This document shows, one piece after another, positions 35,129-44,125 of a stretch of DNA of 64,000 nt; position 1 is the first letter of the stretch; the number at the start of each line of letters is the position of its first letter. Made by a program: the position numbers and the translations under genes. The notes under the pieces were generated by a model. It saw only the letters and a program-made list of their open reading frames with translations, was not told the DNA's origin and did no database searches. The DNA comes from an uncultured Atopobium sp. GTDB lineage: Bacteria; Actinomycetota; Coriobacteriia; Coriobacteriales; Atopobiaceae. The stretch covers positions 46,720-110,719 of the forward strand of contig CALIZS010000046.1 in NCBI GenBank assembly GCA_938028565.1. Direction: 5' to 3'.

Positions 35129-35330
35129 ACAAGTCTCCTTGAAATATCTTCTTACATAAAAACAATCGCACACACTTATTTTTCTTGCAGATGTGAGTAT
35201 ACTTCTAATCTCATTTTTATGCTGCTTGTGGGGCGCTTCAAGTGCGAAATCACGTATACTTGCACGCGTTTGATTTTCTTAAAACACTACCTATACCTTA
35301 ACTTTTATCTTCGACGGGAATGGATAGCGC

Positions 35331-36278
35331 GTGGCATCATCAGATCTTTCTACTAGAAACTCTTCCAGACTCACACTAGATACTTCTTCTGCGCTTGTAT
35401 GGAAGTTTGCCCTTCTTGTCTGCGCACTTATCTGGGGCGGGTCATTTGTCGTTATCAAAGATGCAATTAGTTACATCTCGGCAGCTTGGCTTATGACCTT
35501 ACGATTTGTCTTTGCTGTAGGTATTGTTGCCATCATTTTTAGAAAGAACCTCGCCGAGCACCTGGATGCTGCGCATATCAAATACGGAGTGCTTTTAGGC
35601 ATCTTAAACGGTCTTGGATATCTTTTCCAAAATGGAGCCCTTGCTTATACCACTGCAGGTAAAGCTGCTTTTATTGCATCAATTTATTGCGCGATGATTC
35701 CGTTTGTAAACTGGCTTATCGCAAAGAAAAAACCTCATTCAACCAGTATTTTTGCTGCATTTATGTGCGTTGCAGGCGTTGGTCTTATCTCACTGGGTAC
35801 TGATTTCTCATTCTCATTTGGTCTGGGAGAGCAGATGACCTTGCTCTCTGCAGTCATTTTTGCCTTTGACTTTGTCCTTATTGCCGAGCTTGCTCACAAA
35901 TACGACATCATCACACTTACGGTGGTGCAGCTTGGTGTGAGCGCCCTTCCCTGCCTTGCTTACGCGCTTTGCTTTGAAACGGTTCCCAATTTTGCGGTAT
36001 TGCCCACAAATGCCTGGATTGCCCTCGCCTACATCACTCTCATTGCGACCGCGCTAACCGGTGTTTTGCAGAACCGCGCACAGAAGTCAGTTGCTCCTGT
36101 TCAAGCTTCACTAATTATTTCTCTGGACAGTATTTTTGCAGCAGTTTTTGGCGTTATCTTCCTTGCCGAAGTTATTACCCCTACAATTTTCCTGGGCTTC
36201 ATTGTTATCTTTGTTGCAATCTTTATCAGTGAGCTTGGCGAGAAACCCGCAGAGCCCCAAACTTCTTCAGAAAACTAA
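35331..36278 (+). CDS. EamA/DMT-family transporter
   Basis: 315 residues with ten hydrophobic segments in two EamA repeats; the first begins LVCALIWGGSFVVIKDA with the typical WGG-S-F-V-I-K pattern and the second around residue 165. Such proteins export metabolites or amino acids. The start at 35331 is GTG; upstream GGGAATGGA is a poor ribosome site, so the start is the weakest part of the call, though no later ATG precedes the first helix. Confidence 0.82.
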   Translation: MASSDLSTRNSSRLTLDTSSALVWKFALLVCALIWGGSFVVIKDAISYISAAWLMTLRFVFAVGIVAIIFRKNLAEHLDAAHIKYGVLLGILNGLGYLFQNGALAYTTAGKAAFIASIYCAMIPFVNWLIAKKKPHSTSIFAAFMCVAGVGLISLGTDFSFSFGLGEQMTLLSAVIFAFDFVLIAELAHKYDIITLTVVQLGVSALPCLAYALCFETVPNFAVLPTNAWIALAYITLIATALTGVLQNRAQKSVAPVQASLIISLDSIFAAVFGVIFLAEVITPTIFLGFIVIFVAIFISELGEKPAEPQTSSEN

Positions 36279-36305
36279 AGCTCTCTATACAACACGACCC
36301 TAAAC

Positions 36306-36332
36306 AAAAAGCCCGCATACGCGGGCTTTTTA
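36306..36332 (+). terminator. Terminator after the EamA transporter
   Basis: AAAAAGCCCGC and GCGGGCTTTTT form a symmetrical stem (loop ATAC). It could terminate both strands, but nrdG also ends close by at 36349. Confidence 0.9.
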
Positions 36333-36348
36333 TTACGCTTTGGAGCTC

Positions 36349-36891
36349 TTATATCTCACGAGAGCTCATCATAGGGCCATCGGACCAAAGTGTAATCTCA
36401 CCTGAAGCTAGTGTTTTTGGGACATCAATAAGACGCTGATTGGAAGAGCCTCTAAAACGCAAGGTAATATCGTGGAGACTCTGAACCCATGGACCGTCTA
36501 CGAGAACATCAATACAAGACAGAATGCGGTCAGTGTACTCTGTGTGCCACTTTCCCTCGGTCAGCTGATCCCAGGTGTGACCCGAATACATCCAAATGCT
36601 CTTTTGTGGGTAGGTAGCTCTGACCTTCTCGACAAACTCAACAAGACCTTCTTGGTTTTCTGGCTCAAAAGGCTCTCCACCAAGGATGGAAAGACCGTTG
36701 ATATAGACAGGTGCAAGAGAGTCAATAATCTCTTGCTCAACTTCTGGAGTAAACTCTCCGCCGCTCTTGAAGTCCCACGCCTCGTAATTAAAGCAGCCTT
36801 CACAGTGCAGACGGCAGCCTGAAACAAACAGAGTTGTTCTTACGCCAACACCATTTGCAATATCTGAAAACTTAATATTTGAATAGTTCAT
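36349..36891 (-). CDS. nrdG: Anaerobic ribonucleotide reductase activating protein
   Basis: 180 residues from ATG 36891 (AAAGG upstream). Radical SAM enzyme with the cluster motif CRLHCEGC around residue 26. It generates the glycyl radical on NrdD. SILGGEPFEPEN is the SAM-binding GGE strand. It lies downstream of nrdD but after a terminator, with a possible NrdR box of its own. Confidence 0.95.
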   Translation of the reverse strand: MNYSNIKFSDIANGVGVRTTLFVSGCRLHCEGCFNYEAWDFKSGGEFTPEVEQEIIDSLAPVYINGLSILGGEPFEPENQEGLVEFVEKVRATYPQKSIWMYSGHTWDQLTEGKWHTEYTDRILSCIDVLVDGPWVQSLHDITLRFRGSSNQRLIDVPKTLASGEITLWSDGPMMSSREI

Positions 36892-36915
36892 ACATAACCT
36901 TTGATGGGTAACTTC

Positions 36916-36927
36916 CACATATTGTGG
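36916..36927 (-). promoter_or_regulatory. Possible single NrdR box before nrdG
   Basis: CCACATATTGTG agrees at 10 of 12 positions with the core CWATATATWGTG and lies within GGTAAC ... GTTACC. Only one box is visible, whereas NrdR usually uses two. Confidence 0.35.
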
Positions 36928-36951
36928 ATGTTACCTGATAGAGATAATAAA

Positions 36952-36990
36952 AACGAGCAGAAGAACCAAAGCGCTCTTCTGCTCGTTTGT
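36952..36990 (-). terminator. Terminator between nrdD and nrdG
   Basis: On the minus strand AAACGAGCAGAAG pairs with CTTCTGCTCGTTT across AGCGCTTTGGTT, followed by TTATT. It may reduce nrdG expression relative to nrdD. Confidence 0.8.
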
Positions 36991-37004
36991 CTGGTACTTA
37001 AAAC

Positions 37005-39227
37005 TTAGAGGTGAAGGACGCGGTCCTTAATCTCCTGGGTACGGCCCTGGTTCCAGAACTGAGTACCAATATAGCCGCAGGTACGACGAGCAACGTTCAT
37101 CTTGGTCTGGTCACGGTTGCCGCAGTGTGGGCACTCCCAAACCAGCTTACCGTCCTCCTCGACAATATGAATCTCACCGTCATAACCGCACTCCTGGCAG
37201 AAGTCAGACTTGGTGTTGAGCTCTGCATACATAATGTGGTCATAGATGAACTGCATGACGCTGAGGACAGCCTCGATGTTGTCCTGCATGTTAGGAACCT
37301 CAACGTAAGAGATTGCTCCACCTGGGGAAAGACGCTGGAACTCAGACTCAAACTGGAGCTTCTGGAATGCGTCAATCTCTTCTGCAACGTGAACGTGGTA
37401 GCTGTTGGTGATGTAGCCCTTGTCGGTGATGCCTGGGATAACACCAAAGCGACGCTGAAGTGCCTTAGCAAACTTGTAGGTAGTGGACTCAAGAGGAGTT
37501 CCGTAGAGGGAGTAATCGATATCCTCTGCTTCCTTCCACTCGGTGCACTTATCGTTCATGTGCTGCATAACCTGGAGTGCAAATGGAGTTGCCTCTTTGT
37601 CAGTGTGGCTGTGACCAGTCATAGCCTTAACGCACTCGTATAGGCCTGCATAACCAAGGGAGATAGTAGAGTATCCGCCGTAAAGCAAAGGATCGATAAC
37701 CTCACCCTTGTCCAGACGAGCAAGTGCGCCGTACTGCCAAAGGATTGGAGCAGCATCGGACAAGGTGCCCTTCAGGCGATCGTGACGAGCACGAAGTGCG
37801 CGGTGGCAAAGCTCAAGACGCTCATCAAAGATCTTCCAGAACTTGTCCATGTCGCGACCGGCAGAAAGAGCAACATCAGGAAGGTTGATGGTTACAACAC
37901 CCTGGTTGAAGCGGCCGTAATACTTAGGCTTGTTTGGCTCATAGTTCTTTGCGCGAGCAACGTTATTGAAGCCATTACCAGAACGGTCTGGGGTCAGAAA
38001 GGAACGGCAGCCCATGCAGGTGAAGGTATCGCCCTCGCCTTCCTTCTCGCCCTTAGAAAGCTTGTACTCCTTCATCTTCTTCTCAGAGATGTAGTCAGGG
38101 ACAAGACGGCGAGCGGTGCACTTTGCAGCCATCTGAGTGAGGTAGTAGTACTTGGAATCCTTGTAAACGTTGTCCTCTTCAAGAACGTAAATGAGCTTAG
38201 GGAATGCAGGAGTAATCCAGACACCCTCCTCGTTCTTTACGCCCTGGTAACGCTGACGGAGCATCTCCTCAATGATGAGTGCAAGATCCTGCTTCTCCTG
38301 CTCATTCTTTGCCTCATTGAGGTACATGAAGACAGTAATGAAAGGAGCCTGGCCGTTGGTGGTCATCAAGGTGACAACCTGGTACTGAATGGTCTGAACA
38401 CCACGAGAAACCTCATCACGAAGGCGCTTCTCAACCATCTCGTTGAGCTGCTCAGCAGAGAGCTCAACACCGACGGAGTTCATCTCCTCCATAACGGTCT
38501 TGCGAATCTTCTTACGAGAAACATCAACAAAAGGAGCAAGGTGAGCCAGAGAGATGGACTGACCACCGTACTGGCAGGATGCTACCTGAGCAATGATCTG
38601 AGTTGCAATGTTGCATGCAGTGGAGAAGCTGTGTGGACGCTCAATCAGAGTACCGGAGATAACAGTGCCGTTCTGCAGCATGTCATCAAGGTTGATGAGG
38701 TCACAGTTGTGCATGTGCTGTGCAAAGTAATCGGAATCGTGGAAGTGGATGAGACCCTCGTTGTGAGCAGCAACAATATCCTCTGGAAGAAGCTCACGCT
38801 GAACGAGGTCCTTAGAAACCTCACCAGCCATGTAGTCACGCTGAACAGAAACAACGGTAGGGTTCTTGTTGGAGTTCTCCTGCTTGACTTCCTCGTTGTT
38901 GCACTCAATCAGAGACAGAATCTTGTCATCGGTGGTGTTCTTATGACGCTTCTGGTTCTGGATATAGCGGTAAATGATGTACTTACGAGCAACCTCAAAG
39001 CGGTCAAGAGCCATGAGCTGATCCTCGACAAGGTCCTGGACCTCCTCGACGGTGACGGTGTGTCCAGCCTTCTCGCACTCATCGGTAACGTTGAGAGAAG
39101 CAAACTGAATCTCACGCTCAGTCAGGCGCTGATTCTCAGGGACCTCTGCGTTAGCCTTAGCGATTGCGTTAACAATCTTCTCAACCTCGAAGGTGACCTC
39201 TGAGCCATTGCGCTTGATAATCTTCAT
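37005..39227 (-). CDS. nrdD: Anaerobic ribonucleoside-triphosphate reductase
   Basis: 740 residues from ATG 39227 with AAGGAG upstream. It makes deoxynucleotides without oxygen. The N-terminal ATP-cone (KIIKRNGSEVTFEVEKIVNAIAKAN) is the allosteric domain. The C-terminus has the zinc site CQECGYDG ... CPHCGN and the radical glycine in RTCGYIG about 22 residues from the end. With nrdG it forms the class III system. No aerobic nrdAB is in the window. NrdR-like boxes precede it. Confidence 0.96.
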   Translation of the reverse strand: MKIIKRNGSEVTFEVEKIVNAIAKANAEVPENQRLTEREIQFASLNVTDECEKAGHTVTVEEVQDLVEDQLMALDRFEVARKYIIYRYIQNQKRHKNTTDDKILSLIECNNEEVKQENSNKNPTVVSVQRDYMAGEVSKDLVQRELLPEDIVAAHNEGLIHFHDSDYFAQHMHNCDLINLDDMLQNGTVISGTLIERPHSFSTACNIATQIIAQVASCQYGGQSISLAHLAPFVDVSRKKIRKTVMEEMNSVGVELSAEQLNEMVEKRLRDEVSRGVQTIQYQVVTLMTTNGQAPFITVFMYLNEAKNEQEKQDLALIIEEMLRQRYQGVKNEEGVWITPAFPKLIYVLEEDNVYKDSKYYYLTQMAAKCTARRLVPDYISEKKMKEYKLSKGEKEGEGDTFTCMGCRSFLTPDRSGNGFNNVARAKNYEPNKPKYYGRFNQGVVTINLPDVALSAGRDMDKFWKIFDERLELCHRALRARHDRLKGTLSDAAPILWQYGALARLDKGEVIDPLLYGGYSTISLGYAGLYECVKAMTGHSHTDKEATPFALQVMQHMNDKCTEWKEAEDIDYSLYGTPLESTTYKFAKALQRRFGVIPGITDKGYITNSYHVHVAEEIDAFQKLQFESEFQRLSPGGAISYVEVPNMQDNIEAVLSVMQFIYDHIMYAELNTKSDFCQECGYDGEIHIVEEDGKLVWECPHCGNRDQTKMNVARRTCGYIGTQFWNQGRTQEIKDRVLHL

Positions 39228-39363
39228 GTGCAAACTCCTTGAACAAACGTTGGTGAAAGCAACGCTTTCATGCGTGTTTAATTGGATTATCACTGCGGTT
39301 CCTAAGCTTTTGCCTAAGCGAAGTAGTTGGGAACCCGCTTGTGTGATGGAAACTACTATGCCA

Positions 39364-39407
39364 CAACTTATAGTGTTTGGGTTCGAGAACTATAACAATA
39401 TATTGTG
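39364..39407 (-). promoter_or_regulatory. Two NrdR-like boxes upstream of nrdD
   Basis: CAATATATTGTG (39396-39407) matches the NrdR core CWATATATWGTG fully and CAACTTATAGTG (39364-39375) at 10 of 12 positions. They are 32 bp apart, the three-turn spacing known for NrdR, and lie about 135 bp before the start codon, where they would overlap the core promoter. Confidence 0.75.
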
Positions 39408-39616
39408 AAATTTCCACACGAATACAAAATTATGTATTGACACGTTGCGGCAACCAATATCTCTGCAGGTAGAAAATTAGCTAGAAACTTCGCTAATTAC
39501 AAAATTTATTAATGGTCAAAAAATAATTCGATTTTTTGTATGTAGGCATTCGTCGCCTTTCACAAATGCGTCACAATTCACCCCTCAGCACTCACTTTTT
39601 GTTGAGCGTTTGGGGA
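39408..39616. other. Gene-free AT-rich stretch
   Basis: The region upstream of the nrdD boxes holds AT-rich dyads, for example CAAAAAAT/ATTTTTTG around 39518-39539, and no gene. Confidence 0.5.
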
Positions 39617-39646
39617 CAAAAAAGCCGACACAAAATGTCGGCTTTG
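39617..39646 (-). terminator. Terminator of the GT2 gene at 39651
   Basis: On the minus strand AAAGCCGACA pairs perfectly with TGTCGGCTTT and is followed by TTT. Confidence 0.9.
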
Positions 39647-39650
39647 GTGG

Positions 39651-40640
39651 CTAGTTTAGTGGAGGCTGTGGACGCCAGGTTGCATCTTTATAGATAAGGC
39701 GTGCATCCTTCCAGCCCTTTATAAGGCGAGAAAGGCCAGACGAGAAGTGTGCTCTATCTACCAAAATGAGTCGAATAATCTCTTTTGCAAAGGTCAGGGC
39801 GGTACCAACACCAAAGAGCACAGGGTTGTAATCACCATGAACCTGGAAGTAACGGGCAATATAGCCGCGGTTACGTGTGATGTAATAGCGTGTCATGTCA
39901 GAGGTTGAATTAAGCTGACGCACAGATCCAATGCTCTGACCAGGAACTTCTCGACATCTTGAAAGAACAAAGTCTGGAATCAAAATAGGCTGCGTCACCT
40001 TACTGGCCAAATAGCCATACAGAGCGTCATCCCAGTAGATAAAGAAACGTGCATCAGGTAAACCAATCTTCTGCACTACAGAGCGCTTAAAGCAGGCGCC
40101 CTCAAAGCACATAACATTGCACTCGCGGTAAGAAACACCATCAAAGCCAGCCTTTGCCAGCGGATTGTAGATGCCCAAGGCAGTACTAAAGCGATACTGC
40201 CAGAAGAAAGGACCGCCATCAAAGTCATAGCGCTGACCTTGGATAACCTCAGCCTTATCTGACCATGCGTCAAGCTTATCAAGACCATCAGGCAGCACAG
40301 CTACGTCATCGTCCATAACCCAGAACCACTCGGCACCCAGCTCATAACCTACGCGCACACCCTCAGAGAAGCCGCCGGAACCACCGGTGTTTTGCTCCAT
40401 AGGTACGTAACACACGCGATTAGTGCCACCGTGAGCATCAGGATCGTCCGTGGTTTCTCCCCACGTGGTTTTGACCTTCTCCGAAAACTCCGACACAAGA
40501 GAGGCTGTCTCAGAGGAGTTTTCGTTGTCCACAACAATGATGCGCCATGGAGCCTGCGTGAGCTGCGTAATGGAATTGAGCAGGTTGGAAAGCAGTTCCT
40601 GGCGTTTAAAGGTAACTATGACAAGGGCGGTGCGCTTCAT
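39651..40640 (-). CDS. Family 2 glycosyltransferase
   Basis: 329 residues. VIVTFKRQELLSNLL starts the nucleotide-sugar domain, EQNTGGSGGFSEG and WVMDDDVAV (DDD metal motif near residue 110) are typical of galactofuranosyl/rhamnosyl-type GT2 enzymes. FFIYWDDALYG is the acceptor-side acidic motif. No membrane helix until a mild hydrophobic stretch near 280. AGGAAAT precedes the start. It is divergent from the GT2 gene at 40714, with which it may share a promoter region of 73 bp. Confidence 0.88.
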   Translation of the reverse strand: MKRTALVIVTFKRQELLSNLLNSITQLTQAPWRIIVVDNENSSETASLVSEFSEKVKTTWGETTDDPDAHGGTNRVCYVPMEQNTGGSGGFSEGVRVGYELGAEWFWVMDDDVAVLPDGLDKLDAWSDKAEVIQGQRYDFDGGPFFWQYRFSTALGIYNPLAKAGFDGVSYRECNVMCFEGACFKRSVVQKIGLPDARFFIYWDDALYGYLASKVTQPILIPDFVLSRCREVPGQSIGSVRQLNSTSDMTRYYITRNRGYIARYFQVHGDYNPVLFGVGTALTFAKEIIRLILVDRAHFSSGLSRLIKGWKDARLIYKDATWRPQPPLN

Positions 40641-40713
40641 ATTTCCTCAAAATGTGACTTCGTGAGTGAGTTGATGCCTATATAGTATAAAGCAGCAATC
40701 AAAAGGAGTTTAG

Positions 40714-41880
40714 ATGAGTCACGCTCAAAACCACCAACCTTTGGTTTCTCTTGTTGTGCCCATATACAACGTTGCAGACTATCTGGAGCAATGCCTGGCA
40801 AGTATTCAATCACAGAGCTATACAAACCTGGAGATTATCTGCCTCAACGATGGCTCAACTGACTCGTCTTTGGCTCTTTTGGAAGCATACGCTGCCCGTG
40901 ATGGTCGCATTGTCATCATTGACAAAGAAAATGAGGGTTACGGAGCAACGTGCAATCGTGGCATTTCCGCAGCTCACGGCTCATGGGTGGGTATTGTTGA
41001 GCCTGACGATTACCTTGAGCCAACCATGGTTCAAGAGCTTGTTGATCTTATTGAAGCTCACGGCGGAGAAGACAAAGTAGATATTGCGCGCTCAGCCTAT
41101 TGGCGCGTGTTTGGTAATCAGAAAAATGGCCGTGCGGGAGCAAAGTCGCAGTTCAAAGGAACTGTCAGTGCTGCCGAGTACAGAGTTCCCTGCGCATATA
41201 AGGGCCGCGTTAAACCCAAGCAGCAGCCTTGTTCAATTGATCAGATGGCACAGCTTTTGCTGCACCATCCTGCCATTTGGACGGCGCTCTATCGCAAGGA
41301 ATTCTTGACCCAGAACCACATCAACTTCAAAGAAGTCCCCGGTGCAGGCTGGGTGGACAACCCCTTCCTCATTGCCTCGCATTGCTGCGGAGCTCGCATA
41401 GTGTACACAGACTCTGCGCTCTACAACTATCGCGAGAATGGCTATGCAGAAGCTGCTACCTTTGCGCAGCGTCAGCCTAAAATTCCGCTTGAGCGCTGGA
41501 ACGACATGATGGATGTTACGGACGCACGCAACATTACCTCAGACGTGGTACTCAACGCGCTCACACTGCGCGGCATCAACTACGCGCTGCTTACAAAAGA
41601 CACGCTTACCTGGCGAGAAGAACATGATGCTGCAGGTGAGACTGACTCAGAAGTGCACGATCTTCTCGCCAAGAGCTTTGAGCGCATGGACGCAAAGCGT
41701 GTGTTTGAAAACCCAGCAATCTCAGGCTCTGGAAAAGCTTTCTTTGCGCAGGTACGAGGTATTGCTCTGCCAAAAGATAACAAGTTTGCACGCTATGCAT
41801 ATCTAGCCAAAGAGGGATTTTTCCGTGTCAAAAATGATGGCATAGCACAAACGTTTAAATCGCTCATGGACAGGCGTTAA
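40714..41880 (+). CDS. Family 2 glycosyltransferase
   Basis: 388 residues. SLVVPIYNVADYLEQCLASI, LNDGSTDSS and EPDDYLEP (here PDD instead of ADD) are the GT2 core. A large C-terminal region after residue 200 resembles the capsular/teichoic acid GT2 enzymes with long acceptor domains. AAAAGGAG precedes the start. It contains two copies of the GGCGAGAA octamer (41612 and 41663) in opposite orientation, 43 bp apart. Confidence 0.87.
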   Translation: MSHAQNHQPLVSLVVPIYNVADYLEQCLASIQSQSYTNLEIICLNDGSTDSSLALLEAYAARDGRIVIIDKENEGYGATCNRGISAAHGSWVGIVEPDDYLEPTMVQELVDLIEAHGGEDKVDIARSAYWRVFGNQKNGRAGAKSQFKGTVSAAEYRVPCAYKGRVKPKQQPCSIDQMAQLLLHHPAIWTALYRKEFLTQNHINFKEVPGAGWVDNPFLIASHCCGARIVYTDSALYNYRENGYAEAATFAQRQPKIPLERWNDMMDVTDARNITSDVVLNALTLRGINYALLTKDTLTWREEHDAAGETDSEVHDLLAKSFERMDAKRVFENPAISGSGKAFFAQVRGIALPKDNKFARYAYLAKEGFFRVKNDGIAQTFKSLMDRR

Positions 41881-41974
41881 GATTTGGTTCTAGAGGCTTG
41901 ATCTAAACACAAATCGCCAGGCTACTCTCGAATCACACACTTAAATTTTGATGCTGCTTATGTGTCGCTGCAGC

Positions 41975-43015
41975 TTATACAAGTGGAATGCGCATAAAAC
42001 GTGCATACCATACGGCTCTGCGTACATAGGCATAGCGAGCTCGCGTTGTAGTAGACAAAATAGCACCAAGCAAGGCATGAGCTACCAGTCGCGGAGAAGT
42101 TGCTTCAGTGACAATAAGGTGCGCTACAGGATTAGAAAGAATCTTGACAATAAAGTTTTCTTTTTCCTCATGGCTGAGCTGGGATTCTTCGTTGAATACA
42201 GGATAGATGCTTTTAAGAAGTTTGCTGATCAGGTAGCGACTAATCAACTTTTGAACTTTTTTGGAGTTTGCAAAGCCAAGATGTATGGCAAGGGCCATGA
42301 GCGCCTGACGCTCCTGAGTAAGCTTGTTCATCGAAGCAGCAATAGTTTCTTCTTCCTTGGAAGATTCCGCTGGTACATCAACAAAAATTGCTTTTGGGGC
42401 GTACGTAACATGTTTTGCAATCTCAAAGCAATAGCCAACAAAATTGCACTCGCCATCAGTTTCTGGCTCATGCTTAATCTCGGTCAGAATACGCGTTGAG
42501 CACAGCTTTCCGCTCATAGACGTCAAATAAGGAAGCTGCGACTCCTCAAATACCTGCAACAATGTAGAGGCTTTTGCACCAAAAGTTTTTTTGCATTCCA
42601 TAGGTGAATTGGCAGTTTTCATATGCGCAATAACAATATCAGCCGCTTTAGGTGAACCAACAGGACCCAAAGCAGTAGCTGCAGAATAAAGCTCCTGCAA
42701 AAGGTGGGAGTTAAACCTATAAGAAGGCTCAGTGGTAAGCGTATAAGCTCCGCGAGCACGACCCTGAGCAATCTCAAGCGCAACAAAATGGCTAATACCC
42801 GATTGGCACAAGACATCTAAACGAGGCTCTTGATTGGCAAGGTTATCTAACATGCGAGCAATCTGGGGATCGGAGCTGTTGTCAACGATGATGAGCTCCC
42901 AATGAGGGTATGTCTGCTCTTGAAGTTGTCTAATTACCGTTCTAATAGCATCAGCATCATTATCAGCGGCCATGAGAACCGAAATCATATGTGGATTGTA
43001 TGAGCGTTCGTGCAT
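41975..43015 (-). CDS. GT2-like protein with a degenerate active site
   Basis: 346 residues. ISVLMAADNDADAIRTVIRQL and WELIIVDNSSD are the start of a GT2 fold, but the metal motif is replaced by LTTEPSY, with no DxD. The C-terminal half has no recognised motif. It may be an inactive or regulatory transferase, or it may use an unusual centre. Its start has GGGGGAT upstream and a promoter candidate at 43071-43099. Confidence 0.65.
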   Translation of the reverse strand: MHERSYNPHMISVLMAADNDADAIRTVIRQLQEQTYPHWELIIVDNSSDPQIARMLDNLANQEPRLDVLCQSGISHFVALEIAQGRARGAYTLTTEPSYRFNSHLLQELYSAATALGPVGSPKAADIVIAHMKTANSPMECKKTFGAKASTLLQVFEESQLPYLTSMSGKLCSTRILTEIKHEPETDGECNFVGYCFEIAKHVTYAPKAIFVDVPAESSKEEETIAASMNKLTQERQALMALAIHLGFANSKKVQKLISRYLISKLLKSIYPVFNEESQLSHEEKENFIVKILSNPVAHLIVTEATSPRLVAHALLGAILSTTTRARYAYVRRAVWYARFMRIPLV

Positions 43016-43070
43016 TCCACATCCCCCAAACTGGTCCTAAATTTTAGATACCAGTTTACCCATAAAAAGT

Positions 43071-43099
43071 GAATTAAAAAGACATTTTTATTCTATCAA
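43071..43099 (-). promoter_or_regulatory. Promoter candidate for the GT2-like gene
   Basis: On the minus strand TTGATA (43099-43094), 17 bp, TAATTC (43076-43071), about 56 bp before the start codon. A TCCACATA/TATGTGGA inverted repeat lies just upstream. Confidence 0.5.
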
Positions 43100-43187
43100 A
43101 ATCTCTCCACATATCGTGTTTAACTGCTGTTATGTGGACATCTGACCTATTTTGCAGGAGCGGCGCTACACACAACGCCCATAACGT

Positions 43188-43928
43188 CTATACGAGCATG
43201 CCAACAAGCTTTCCTAAGGCCGTAGGGTCAACGGTAGTGCCACTTGAACCTTCAACAACAGGAGCTTCATCATGCTCAAGATTAGACACGCCAATTGGCT
43301 GCACAATCTCTACAAGCTCAAGAAGCTGATTGGGATTCATATCGGTAATCATTGAAGACAACAAACTAGAAGCATTGCTTACCAGTGAACGAGCGCCCGA
43401 ACCAGAAAGTGCCGAGATTTTCTCCCACACATCATCTGTGGCAATGATAACGTGCGTAATCTTGATGTTGGTGACAGAAGCAAGTGCGCTCACAAAAGCG
43501 CTCTGACCGTCATCTTTGTAAATATCTGCCAGTGTTTTAGCGTTTGAGTCTACTTCTGCATACACATCAGTAGGAATAGACACTATATGGCCGGTTCCCT
43601 GCGTGCGATCAATGACCAAAAGCCGTACAGACTGAAGAGTCGAATCCCCTGCCTTAAGCGAATTTGTGCTGATAACGGCATAGGTAAGAAAGTCATCATC
43701 AGATTGTGTAGTGCCATCCGGATTGCCTGAAACACTTTGGCTCTTTACAGCCTTGTTAAGCCCATGATCTCCCAAGTGAGACTCAAGCTGCGCGCGATCC
43801 CAAAGAGTTACAACAACAATGCCTACAAGAACAGCAACAATGGCAACAACAGCAAGGCCAATCACGTTGGTATAGGGACTCTCGCGCGGGACATCGCTGC
43901 GCTCAAATCTTTCTCTTTTCCTAAACAT
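43188..43928 (-). CDS. LytR-CpsA-Psr (LCP)-like membrane protein with an altered active site
   Basis: 246 residues from ATG 43928 (AGGGAG upstream). One N-terminal membrane segment (about 22-45) follows a basic cytosolic start; the extracellular part has the LCP pattern VRLLVIDRTQG...VSIPTDVYAEV and LADIYKDDG...ALASVTNIKITHVI. In active LCP ligases the SIPRD motif carries a key arginine, but here it is SIPTD. The domain is also shorter than usual. It may be a non-catalytic LCP relative. It lies 250 bp downstream of truA in the same direction. Confidence 0.6.
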   Translation of the reverse strand: MFRKRERFERSDVPRESPYTNVIGLAVVAIVAVLVGIVVVTLWDRAQLESHLGDHGLNKAVKSQSVSGNPDGTTQSDDDFLTYAVISTNSLKAGDSTLQSVRLLVIDRTQGTGHIVSIPTDVYAEVDSNAKTLADIYKDDGQSAFVSALASVTNIKITHVIIATDDVWEKISALSGSGARSLVSNASSLLSSMITDMNPNQLLELVEIVQPIGVSNLEHDEAPVVEGSSGTTVDPTALGKLVGMLV

Positions 43929-44125
43929 ACTGGCTCCCTGCCACACTGTTCATCAACTCTGCAAGAGCTCCTAAAAAGACGCTCTCTTCTATGATGCTAT
44001 TACTTTGCGAGGGAAACCACCGCACATAATACAAGTGGTAGAAAAGACTTCGTAAACGGCGCGAGAAGACCGATGAAGCTGGATTGGCGCGCAGAAACTA
44101 CGACGCAATCAAGGAACCGAAAGCG

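Noticed and set aside
37011..39203. Long open frames antisense to nrdD
   Set aside because: They arise from the codon bias of nrdD, which has a complete set of catalytic and zinc motifs on the other strand.
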